Source of the DNA: Takifugu bimaculatus
Lineage: Eukaryota; Chordata; Actinopteri; Tetraodontiformes; Tetraodontidae
Direction: 5' to 3'
Length of the DNA stretch: 64,000 nt
Assembly (NCBI GenBank): GCA_004026145.2
Contig: CP034993.1
Coordinates: forward strand, 3,807,094-3,871,093
Within the stretch, counting starts at the first letter, position 1. Every line of letters starts with the position of its first letter. The notes under the pieces are model-generated. The model worked only from the letters and a program-made list of their open reading frames with translations. It did not search any database and had not been told where the DNA came from. A program made the translations under genes and the position numbers. Below are positions 44,566 to 57,400 of the stretch, in pieces.

Positions 44566-45363
44566 GTAAGTGTTTCCCGCCCCTGCAAACTGGCCCCAGA
44601 GTTTCCTGAGAGAACAGAGTGGTGCTTTCACCCCGCTTTGTTATGCCCAACACACTACAGAAGATGCCCAAGGTCAGATTCTTATTGGTGTCATTAAAAC
44701 ATTGGTCAGCAGCAACGTTAGCGCGGCGTCTTTCGTATTTATTTTTCAGCTTTTCTCAACACTCTTTTCTTAAAAGCCTCAGTTGATACAAAGGCAAAGG
44801 CCCTGAGGTGTAGCTACCCCCTTGTCCTAGTTCCACCCTCTGAGTCCCACATTATAGGCATTTTATAGTGCATGTAAACGGCGGCTTGATGGATTTTGAA
44901 GACTTACAGAGGCTCCTGCCTTAGGATGAGCTGGTCTTAAAGAAAGTGACATCTAAACTCACTTATGTGGCTCAGTCACATGCTGTTGCAGACCCACGCC
45001 ATCAAACGCACCACGTAATCCAGCATTATGGATTTGACCTCAACGAACCTGCGGTCAGCCGATTTCATCAATCATTCTGAACTGTTTAAACATGCTGGAC
45101 ATACACAGAAGCTTAAGAGCTAATGCGGTTCTGAACTTTTTGGGTTTTTTTTTCCTTCATAGTTTATATATTTAACCATGTTATTATACACTTTATGGTC
45201 CCACAGTCAGTTGGTCTGTTAAGCTGAAGAACAAGAACATGTGTTGTGCCTAATATATGGATCTATATTAAATTAGCTTTTTGACAATAGTCTGGCAACG
45301 TGCTGGTGTAAGGACATGGAGCAATTCATCATATGCATGTCCAGCTTGAACCCTGAGGCGCGC

Positions 45364-45420
<57 letters not shown>

Positions 45421-48400
45421 ACTGATTGCCAGGGTCGATAACATCAGAAGTTCATTAGCTTGCCAACACTTGTGTCCTACTTTCCGAGCCACCTGTCCTT
45501 TCTTATTGGTAGATGACTTATCTAATTCATGGGAACATATGGGATGCATTTTGATAAAAAATCCTCTTAAAAAACTCCTTTACTTCATCAAAAAGTCATG
45601 AAATTAAATTGCTGTAGCCTCTTGTCTGGCTGTAGTTGGGCAGGACACTAGATACCCCACTTGCCCGTCCTGTGTGATGGAGGGTATTTCATGTAGCACT
45701 GCACTTGAGGCAAACGTGATGTTTGGAGGGCTCAGCATTGCTGTCGTGGCTAAAGTTGCCGTCTTTTTCAGGTGCTTACGGTGTTGTTTTGAAGTGTCGT
45801 CACAAGGTAAGATCTTTTTCCTTTTCACACAATCACATGAGACGCCATTTAGACTCGTCTCACCCATCTAAAACCCCACCAAAACATGGTTGGAGTTTAT
45901 GACTTGTTCGTGGATTTTCATTCAACCTCATGTCCATGTGACTTTTGCTCGTAGTGATATTGATCTGCCGTCGTATTCCACCCTGAACACTGGTGATGAC
46001 ACGCTGGATCACCAGTGCATTTAATGTTTGTCCAACACTGCAAATCTGACATATGAATTTATGTCCATATGTTTTCATGACATAACCATTGCCAGAGGGC
46101 ATTTTTCTGCGTGACGATAAGCGTGCTAAAACAAGCAAACATGTACGAAAAGCACTTGACACACACCTCAGCAAGAGCCTTGTCAGCTCGGTCCATTTAA
46201 GGATAAAGATGCAGCATAATTTGACAGCCGTCCAGCATGAATAGGAGAGACTAACCGCCTCCTACTTGCGCAGATACACAGTTGCTCTTCATTTGCCTTT
46301 AGTACGCTGCGAACTGCATCAGCGGCTCTATTTTATTTTGTTGCTCCGTCGGCCATGTTTCTAATGTGAGAAGTGGAAAAGACAACAGGCCAGGTGTGAT
46401 GTGGAGCAAAGCGAGCAAAAAATACACACAGCTTTGTTGCTGGCTGGAGTCACGGCCCGTAATTACCGGCCCATCTCCCTCAGACCGATTGATCCTGGCA
46501 GCGAATGCAGCTGTGAATGCCGACGTGTCCATTTTTTACATCGATGGACCTAGGTTTGCTCGGCGCAACAGACGGGCAGGGGCTGCTGCTCTGTTTGTAA
46601 CGTTGCGCCCGCTGTTTGTGTGAAAATCTGTCAGCGTCGTCACAATCACAAGAATCCATAATACGTGCAGAGGCGAGCGGCGTCTGAAGGTTTTGTCTGA
46701 GCAGTTGGTCGAGAATTAAATATAGATTTTTCAGCCAGAAGGATGTTGTTGAGAAATTCAGTTTTATAATCCACTAACAACAATGCTTTTCTTCCCCTTT
46801 TATTTCCTTTGGTGCATTGGCATTACATTAAGCCCACATGGCTTAATTTCACCTGTTTTAATATGCACTAGTACCGGTACACAGAAAGAGAACCAACAAT
46901 GGGGCTACTAACAAAACTTCACAATTGTATATTTCATTAGCACAGTTATTGAGCTCTGACCAGCTCCAGTTTGGAACAACTATGATGCATTTCAGTTACC
47001 GCGTGAAAAGCGGGAAGTATTCCCGCTAATGTGTGATACTTAGCAGTTTAGAGTCCCCTTGTGTGGTATTTTACATGTAATAACGGAGCGTCCTGCCAAT
47101 ACCAGACTCTTCTCCTCCATGTTGGATGACGCTAATGTGTGCCACATGTGATTAACCATGACTGTGCCTATTTCAATACCAGCATGTGTCTCCCTGCGTT
47201 ACCAGCACTCTGACTGTTCACATCGCCCATGATGCCATGTGCAGCGCAGCAGCCTCACGCCATCGTGAATGCTGGCTTTTAAGTTGGGCTCTGGTAGTAG
47301 GCGGGATGGCGACTTTCACAATGACACACTCATGATCGTTTTCATTGCAGCACAGAGGCCAAAGGTCACGGTCAACCAGGACTGGTTTTAAACTCTCTCC
47401 CTAGTGTACAGGTATCTGTCGTTGCAGTGATGAAATATGTAGACAATGAGAAGCTTTGAATCTTAACAGAATATTTTACCCGTTAGCCTGATTTATTCTA
47501 TCAGCAGCTTTCTGTGAGTATCTCTCCTCGTGGGCTACTGTCAGTTAACATGGAGTTTCAACAATTAACATTCTATTTCAAGATGTTAAGCGCTGCCCTG
47601 GCTTTTATAATGTGTTTGTTTACTGTGAAAACCTTATATTTGGTGCCCTTTTTTCGATTGATATGACAAAAACCACTTCTGCAACAAACCTGTCACTAGC
47701 AACCTGAGGCGTAAGACAGGAAGTCTCCTCAGTCAGAACTTCAGTTCATTAAAGGAACAATCCGCCCACTCTAAGAACCTTTTATTTACATGTGACTTTA
47801 AAAAGCAATAGAAGGAGAGTTAGGCAGGGGATTGCCAGGACACCCTCCAATATTATTGAATATATACATAAACTACATAAAATAAAGATCTAATCAAATT
47901 TGCAACAATTAAACGAACACTTGGTAGCTATGGCAACGCAGTGCCGTCATGGCCAGGTTGACAGGAGATGCTGTTCCCAACTGAGGTGGTTGCAGATGGT
48001 GTGCTGATTCTTTGGGTTTCAGAAGCCCCTTCGTGACCCTGATGAGGAATAAGAGACAGACGACTCGGCAGCTGCATTTGGATCATCTGGTAACTTTATA
48101 ACTGAGCATATGAAAGCGGGAGAGGAGGAATTCGCTTTCTGCCAAACCATGTGGACCAGTGCCATCTGGGAGATATTGTATTGTCGGTTTGAATAAGCCA
48201 ACGTGGTTTTTTTTTTCAAACTTGAATGCGCTGCATAATTACACGCGCATGCACAAGGACGCGGGCACCCAGTCACAAACGTGCGGCGCCACGTGTTGAC
48301 TTACAAGGATTCATTGGCGCTGTGACAATGGGGAGGGAAGTCTTGGCTGACCTGGGGAAAAGGCTGTTGTTTGTAACAAGTGGCGCACACTCGCAGCTGC

Positions 48401-51400
48401 TCATGCCTGGGGGACAGTCTGATCACCGGAGGCACGCCCCTCAAATTGGTTTGTACAGTACATGTGTTTAACAGGATTAATTAGCCCCCAAAAAAAGACC
48501 CGAAGGCCAAACGTGCCCATCTGCAGTGGTTAAGTTTCACACTTTGGGAATTTGTTGATGAATTGGTGGGTGGTGAAATAAATGAACCAGTCATGGGCAG
48601 TGGTTTTTATTCTGTAATTATGCGCCTGTTGTTGCTAATTCAGCTCTGTTGCAGTTGCACTGCAAACGTTGTAATCTTTGTTGACGATACGTGTGTGTGT
48701 GTGTGTGAGAGAGTGTGTGTGAGTGTGTGTGAGTATCGGGAGAGGAATCCACCCTGTATGTTTGCTTCAGGTTGACCATGAGTTCACTGACATGTTAAAG
48801 GGCAGAGTTGGTCACATTAGCGAGACAACAATAAATGTGGCTTTATTGTTCCCGTGGCAACGTTGTTATTGAAAAACATACAACATTCTTCTCATGTCAT
48901 TACAACTGGTAGGAATCTGAACCTGAACACTGGATACTTTATGTGAGCAAAGGTCAGCACTTTATCTTGTGTGTCTGTGTCACAGATGAGAATCTGTATA
49001 TTTTTCCCTGTGTTTTCTGTATATAGTCTGTGGTTCTCACCCAATAAGCCTGATCCAAATGAGTATACTGCATTATATATGTTAAGAAAGATACAATAAA
49101 ATAATTAAAAATCAAAGCATGTATGGGCTCTGGCTTTATCAGTGATTGGCCAGAACAATAAGACTTCCCACTCATCTGTGGGACCTGTTGACATACTATG
49201 GAAACGCTCTGATCTCTGGCTGATCCTTTCATCTGAAGTAAGTCAAACACAAAGACTCTCTAGTTGCTAATTTAAATCCTGGATAAACTTGCATGTGGCT
49301 TTAGCAAGTAGCAGTATGATAAATGCAGAAGAGGGATGGCAAACATAGCCAGGGGGAGTGTTTATTTAGGCACGAACACCTCTGAGGAATGCAGAAAAGG
49401 CGCAGCGATACCCTCTAGATTTCCCTGGTCACTATGACTACAGGAAGGTGAAACACTGACAGTGTCAGGCCTCTGCCTCCTCACTTCTCACTCATACGAT
49501 TGGGAAAACAGCTTTACATTGTATTCCTAAAGTCCTAAACGTCATAAGGAATGTGGCTATTTATAAAGCCGCCATCCATTTTCACATTGATCCATTTTCG
49601 AGTTCAAATTCAATTCGCATCACTGAGAAAGCAAACAGCATGAAACTATCAGAGAAGGTTCCTTGTTTCACAGTTGCATATGACGCCTGCAGCACAGACG
49701 TCATGCCAGGTGTGTGTGTGTGTGTGTGAGGGCTCTTCTAAAAACCTTCCCAATGAAAACGACGAGTCCCACAGATGAGCTGTACACCATCTCCCCCCTA
49801 TTTATCCCATCCCATGTTTGTTTTTGTTGACAGTCTGCAAGCTCATTACCACCTCACCGATTCGGCTTCATCGCATAGCGCATGAATGGATCCCATTAGC
49901 GTGTTGACAGTACAGAAATATTTTTCTTGGCTGCGCTGTAGTCTGTGAGCACACATACGTGATCTCACCAGCGAGTGCATCCTGGTTCAGCCGTGCTGAA
50001 TCCTCCCGTTTGTAGATGTTTTATCACAGGCGTCGAGAGAAAAGCTGGTGACCTTCTGTTAATTTCCCCTCATTGATCATTATCTAATGACTGCGCACGT
50101 ACAGTGTGTGGTAGACGCCGACGCTCGTCTACGCGGATGCAAAGTTCCTCTGGTGAGAACTGCTGACAGCGCCATCATGGCGCAGGGTTGTGTCTTCCTG
50201 GCAGGGTTCACGCTCACAGAACCCCTGAGCACCGACGGCAGATGCCAGCACAGTGCCATCCCCACTAAACGTGCTCAGCCGAGGAAAAAGGCACAAATGT
50301 TTCTACGCTTTCCTCGTGAATGTTGCATGAGTTAGCGTGTTCTGCACATATGCTGCGGCGGCGGCTCCCCGGCTTCAGACACAGCTAGAAATGGGTTTCT
50401 ACAAGCAGATTAGTGGTATTTTCTCCTTAAATAACCGCTGTATTTGACAATTAATTATAAAATTTAAATTATGGTTAGTGATGGCTTTAAGTGCCTAATC
50501 GACAGAACACCCAACATGTCCACGTAGATCATTTAAACGTTACAGTTTGGATCAAGTGTTTTTGTTAATAAGGTGGTGTCATACAACCATTTATCTCATT
50601 ACAAACAATGTTGCTATTTTCAACGACATGCTGCCTTAAATAACTTGTGTAGCTCGACAACTGAACATGTTGCTGTTAGCACGATGCTGCACTGACTGCT
50701 GAGAGCTTGATAAGAGGATTGATGCACCCTGTGACTGAGCTACAGCCTGTATTGTAATCGAACTCATATCTAAAGAAAGGCTGCAGGCTGCAAGGGGCAG
50801 ACACATGACAGAACTGGCTGTGGAGCGCCATAAAGGGGCTGTTTTTGACCTGGATACGAAGAAACAGTGGTCGCGATTGCTGGACGCACAACACCCCATT
50901 TGCTGTCCATGTCAGAGCAACGTGGAAAAAAACACGTAACACCTGTTGTGATGCCAATAACTATGGTTTTCTGGGAATAACATAGCCCCAAACTACTGGT
51001 TAACAGCTTCAAATCTCTTATATTTCTGTTCTGAGGGGTGGATTGATGTTTAATTTAATAATCCAACGTGTCGCTACACTGAAGAGTTCTGCTATCTGCT
51101 GGAAACACATTACATAATACTTGGACCGCTTCTGGCGGAGCCTTTGGTTTGTTAAATGCCCATAGCGCTCTGTGTTCCAGTGACTGGATTTAAAAAAGCT
51201 CTTTGCCATTTTAAGAGCACTTGTCGTACTGTCACACCTTAATCTATTGTTCTTAGTTTAGTTTAAATATACACTTTCCAAATAGTTTTATTCAAACATT
51301 GCTCCAACCTCATTTTGGAGTTGTGTGATTGCACTTTCTACTGAATTATACTTAAATTTGCCCTCATCCTACATTAGCTGAGTGGCTGTCAGTAACATCT

Positions 51401-54400
51401 AAATTTGTATAGAGGAGAGAAATAAATCTCCTCCCCCTCTTTGAAAGGAACAGTTATTTTTACACCAACTGATCAGAAACTGGGACAGGAGAGGAAAAGT
51501 ACTTTCACACTGGTTTAAATGGGTCACCTTGAGTAGAGTTCTCCTCTATGTGGTCCGATCAGGAGCTGGAAAAAGCCAGGCAGATCAAAAGGGACAAATG
51601 CTTCTTGTTTGACGGCTGAAGCCATCGCTGTCCCCTGAGAGGTGAAGGATAGTTTAAGTCATCGGACTAAAGACCATCTCGTCACGGGTTTCAAGTCTTT
51701 GCATATAAGTAAAAAAAAAGGGTCCACACAAATGGCCCCTGTTTTTGAAATAATAATTAAAAACAACTTTGGGCTCTCCCAACTGTCTCCAATCTTTGTC
51801 ACACTCACTCTTCCTGCCCCCCATTTTAACCACCGTGAGGTGGTAACAGACCCCGATGGATCCATCAGACTGGGACTGACTGTTACCGTTGCTAATTGAT
51901 TCTGGAAATGATGGAATTGGAAATGACTTCCTAGCAGACTGCAAATGACTTTTAGTAGAGTCTTCTTCAAGTCTTTTAAGCAAAATTACATGTTTAATGC
52001 AGTTAGCAAAGTACACTACTGACAATAATGCAGTTTCCCTTCTCTCCTTTAATAGTTTTTTGCTCCTTAAACTCCGATCCCGGCTGGAGTATCACAGGCA
52101 GTGCCGTCAGTGACCTGCAGGGATGTTGCCGCTGTAGCGTTTAACGCTAAAAGGTTTAAGTGCTGACTCAGCAGCTCTCTGTTGAGCGATACTCGCCGGG
52201 GCAGCAGAGAGAGGACTGTCACTGCAGAGACTGCTGCGTGTAAAAAAGACCCTCGGGATTTGCCCTTTGTTTTCAGTTTTCAGAAAGCTTTGATTTGATT
52301 AACAGATGTCCCTGAACGCACCGTTTCCCCGTCGCAGGTTGGCATCTCTGGCAAACAGCACTCCGCAATTTACCTTCTGTTTACCTCATTTTTCATCCAG
52401 ATTGGATATAAATACCATTATGTTTACTGGACCTCTGACAATAATTCTCAATTTCCACGAAGCATTAGAGATTGACAGCGGTCACGAAATGAAACCCACG
52501 TTTGCGTCCAGGATGATATCTTTTGGTCCATCATCACATGTGAACTCCCAGAGAGTTTAATCCAACAGGCAACAAATGAGAGCAGCTAGTTTCCAACACT
52601 GATGCCTGCAGACAGAGACATAAGGTCAACTGCTGTATTTACCTAAAGAAACAAAAACAAACGCAGGATATTTATCCCCGCGTCTGATGCCCCGGAGCCG
52701 TCTGTGGGGCTTTCATTTGAAGCTGAAATAACTGGAAGTGAAATCACCGGGTTAATGTGCTGTGAAGTAGAGCAAAGATTCCTGTCAGGCGAACTGAGGT
52801 GTCTGGAGTTGTAGTGGAGAACTTTGGTCATTATTTAGAGAAGGTATGATTAGGGTGCTGGTGTCCTAGAGGAAGAACAGTCTTGTTCTTCTCTTTGATG
52901 CCACATGGCATCTTTATTGTCCGTCCGATAAATCGGAGCTTCCTCCAGAGAGCCGAGACCACGGCCCTGAATCCACAATGAAGCCAACGAGACCTTGGTC
53001 TTTTATTTCTGCGCTCACCAATCAGTTTCTTTAATTTGCTCCCTGCAGCCGTCCCCTGCTTCCTCTGCGGCTGTACCTCTGCATGTTTGCAGTGCTGCTG
53101 ATGGAGCTGACTGCGCTGTGAGTCATCTCGTCTTCCTCTGTGCTGGGTCGACGCCTCACTGTTCGCTACCATCCACGTCGGAGTGGTGCGATGCTGCCTT
53201 TGGCTTCCTGAGAGGGGAAAACTGGAGCACAGCTCTGAGCCATCGGCAGAAATACCAGGCCTAACTAGGACATGATGAGAAACGGGGCTGTTGCTGGGGC
53301 GTTCTTTTACTTCATGTAGGCACGATCTGGTTTGTTTGCTCTCCTCCTCGCCTGTAAATACATTTTCTATATATTAGACACACATGTCATGAGGATGATG
53401 AAAAAAGAGCTATAGTCAATATTTGGTTGTCATATTTACTCATTTACACAATCAATACTTGGGTTTAGTCGGTGTTCATGGCTGTTGTTGATTCATCCGT
53501 CAGTAGGATTAATCTGTAATGTGGTCTGGTCACACGTCCTTTCAACTTTGAAAAGTAGGCCAACATATGTGGAGCACATTAGCTTCCTTCTGTGTGCGCC
53601 ACAGTGTCCAACGGGTTTCACACGAGACAAAACTGTCGCTGAGGAGTGGCGAAACGCATTCAATCTTAACTCATCAACGACTAATCAACATTTTAGAACA
53701 TTGTTATAATGTCAACATGTGTTTTGTTGGGCTGGAAAGGCGTCGTCCGTGTCCCTCTGGGTATGCTGACGGGGTGCTCCACCAGTATGGGGCCGGGGGC
53801 CATTTGCTAAGGGCTGCTCGTTCTCTGGAGCAGGAGCTTGGTTCCCCTGGCTGGCAGGAAGTCAGACCTGGTTCTGGTGCGTGTTGGACTCCAGCAGGGC
53901 TGCCCTTTGTCACCCATTCTGTCCATAATTTCTATAGACAGAATCTGTAGGTGAAGCCAGGAGTGGGAGGGAGTCCAGTTTGGGAACCACAGGGTTTCAT
54001 CTCTGCTTTCTGCAGATGATGCTCTGCTGGTTGGCTCATTAAGGACCTTCAGCCTGTCCTGGAATGGGGGGGGGGGGGGGGGGGGGGGGGTCAGCGGAGT
54101 GTGAAGCAGATGGGACAGGAGAGGAGTCAGTTGAGATGGCTCGGGCACTTTTTCCAGATGCCCTCAGGTGGTGTTCCAGGCATGTCCAACCAGGAGGAGG
54201 CTCCAAATGAGACCAAGGGCACGCTGGAGAGACCGTGTCTCTCAGCTGTCCTGGGAGCACCTCGGAATCCTCCTGGAAGAGCTGGAGGAAGCGTCTGGGG
54301 TGAGGGAAGTCTGGGCGTTTCTTACCTGATAAGTGGGTGAAGAGATCTGACATTCTAATGAGTATTTTCAGTTTAAACAATATAAACTTTCATGCCCTAG

Positions 54401-57400
54401 TTTCTCATTTTCTCTGGTGAGCTGTGAAATATTCCAGATCTATAAACTATATTATACCATCATAGAAACATACTGTCATTGTGTGTTGATTTCCTGTTAT
54501 CCAAGATGATTAGGGGCTGAAAGGTGCAAAGCTGGTATCTTTATCATGAATCTCTTGGATTACAGGATCAATTTGCTAATTGATTTCTCACTGTGTGTGT
54601 GTTTTTTGTTGTTTTTTTAATCACAGGAGACCAATGAAATTGTGGCCATTAAGAAATTTAAGGACAGTGAAGGTGAGACGTGGCCATCAGGGGCCTTCAC
54701 CGCTCAATCCTTGGCCATCTTTATGTCGTTTCTGATCTCATTTTCGTCTCACTTTCACGCAGAAAATGAGGAGGTTAAGGAAACCACGCTGCGGGAGCTT
54801 AAGATGCTCCGCACCCTCAAGCAGGAGAACATCGTGGAGCTGAAGGAGGCCTTCCGCAGACGAGGGAAGCTCTACCTCGTCTTTGAGTATGTGGAGAAGG
54901 TATGTTTTGACTCAGGTCACGGCTGTTTTTATGCAATATAACTGTCCATCTTGGGCTTTTCTGACGCTTGTTTTGATCTCAGAACATGCTGGAGCTGCTG
55001 GAGGAGTTGCCAAATGGCGTACCAACCGACAAAGCGCGCAGCTACATCTACCAGCTAATCAGAGCAATTCACTGGTGCCACAAGCACGACATAGTCCACC
55101 GGGGTAAAATCACTATTTCCATGCTTTTTACACCGTCCTCGCTGGTGGACTCATTGAAAACAATCCATAAAATATATAGAAGTGAAAGAGTAGCACTTCT
55201 GACATTCGAGATGTGGGCTTTGGGGCAAAGTAGTGTCTGTGGAACAGTCGACCAGATGGCCTGTGTGAGCTTTTGGCACTGCTTTTGAAAAGGCATCCAA
55301 ATGGCTTCTGGTATTTCCTGGCTCACATATGACAGTGTTTTCAAGGATGATATGGAGGAAGTCATAGTACGTTCCACATATCTTTACAGTCAGGCAACTT
55401 TCAACAGTACAGTTTGATTTGACATGATCTCTTAAACTTGAATGAATCGGTAAATGTGAAAGCCATTAATGAATAATAGGATGTATCTGGTAAATGCGTG
55501 TGATATAAATCTCCTATTTAAATCATTTCTCTAGGAATACATTAAAGTAACGCTATAGAACTAGAAACTCAGTGTTCTTTTACTTCTAATTACCTCTATC
55601 ATATTGATACTATGTGACATCAATTCATTGGTCACTTCTCGATTTTTCCTGTTAAATCCATCCTGCTGCTGTATCGATGTCAAATCTGTGGCGGTGGCGT
55701 ATAATATAGATTATAAAAGTCTACATAGAGGGAAGAACAGATGATCTGCTATTTTCATGCCAATGCTGCACATTGAAATGTTTATTTTTTTCAGTCATAA
55801 ATGAGAATACCATAAGAAAAAAGGGATTTTAGCGTAGCGGATGAAGACCTTCACCTGCTCACGTCTTGTTCTTCTCCTCAGACATAAAGCCTGAAAACCT
55901 TCTCATCAGCTCTGACGATGTTCTCAAATTGTGTGACTTTGGTGAGTGAACCTATCAAACACTGACACTGTGAGGGCTGAAAGAAGGGAGGCAAAACAGC
56001 CAAAGCTGTGATGTAAAAGGAATATTTTCAACAGAGGCTATATTTGGCTGAAGCCAGTCCTTCAGAGGGGCAGCAGCCAGGCTTCATCTGTTATCTAAAG
56101 ATTGCATGCAGCCCTCTCTGCTGGTTCTCAGGCTGCTGCTGGGAAGTCTTCCCACATTTCAATTAATGAAATGTGTTGGAAACCAGGAGCTCCATCAAGC
56201 TTGGTTTCAGTCTGGAAGCACCAGGACCAAACAGGGGGAAATGAAAAACAAACAATGTGGGCAATCTGTAGTGAGAGACCTGCTGTTTGTTCGGTGGCAG
56301 TCAAACAGACGCCGCCGTGGAGGGTTAAGGGGATTTCTAAGAGATCGCTTAAGTTAAAGGCATTCCAGATCAATTGAGCTGATTATTTTTAGAATTGCAT
56401 GAACGTGTGAATGGCTGCATGTGGTGACAGTGTCCGCTTTGCTTTTTGAGTTTTGTTATATTTGTGGGACATTTATTCCCTCCCCAATAGTCAGGAGATC
56501 AAAGTGATCTTTTCAAGCAGCATATACAGTATATACAGTATTTACATATGTAGACGTATGGGCCGATTCTAGAAGAAAACACAAACACATTTGTTCACAA
56601 ATATAGGCACTTGTAATATATTTAATATGACAAATAATCTAAATTTCTCAAAGACTGATTAACATTTGCAAACTGTAATAAAGAGGTATTCTTATGAAAT
56701 CAAAACTAGCCCTCATATTAGTAGTAGGAGTTATAACACATCACAATTTGTTTAAAAAAAATTACAACTGCTGTAAATTACATGTGAGTTCATTAAAATT
56801 GGAGCAAAGCTGCTCAATCCCTCTCTGGTGGGTTAATATTCTCCCCAAATAAAGGAAGATCCATCACAATTCAGCTGTTTTGGGTTATTGTGCTTCTGGG
56901 ATGTCGTGATTGACAGCACAAGCTAGAAATAGTGTTTACAAGCTTCGCTTTGATAAAATGGGACAACCTGGGGAAATTTGTTGTCCATTAGTGGTGACTT
57001 CTATATGGCCACCATAAACCAGTTGAAAACTGCACCCCATCAATGGGGGACTAACATCCCAGTACAGATCCTCTGACCATTCCAGAGCACCCTGCATCAA
57101 TGATGATGCTGCTTTTAGCCACATCATGGCTCCTTTAGGTGCTCAAGGTGCTTCTCCAAGAGTAACACTTGCCACTGAATCATAATGAGCAACCAGAGAG
57201 GTCCCTGGTGAATATCATTTTTGGTGTCTCAGCATGTAGAGCCTATGAAAACTTCCTCATTAGACCGTGTTGCTTCCTGTGTGTTCCGTTGCCAGGCTTC
57301 GCGCGCAGTCTCTCAGAGGGAACTGATGCTAATTACACCGAGTACGTGGCCACTAGATGGTACCGCTCTCCAGAGCTCCTGCTCGGGTATGGCTGCTACC

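Noticed and set aside
53567..53950. 127-codon open frame as a gene
   Set aside because: It is the remnant of a LINE reverse transcriptase, not a host gene.
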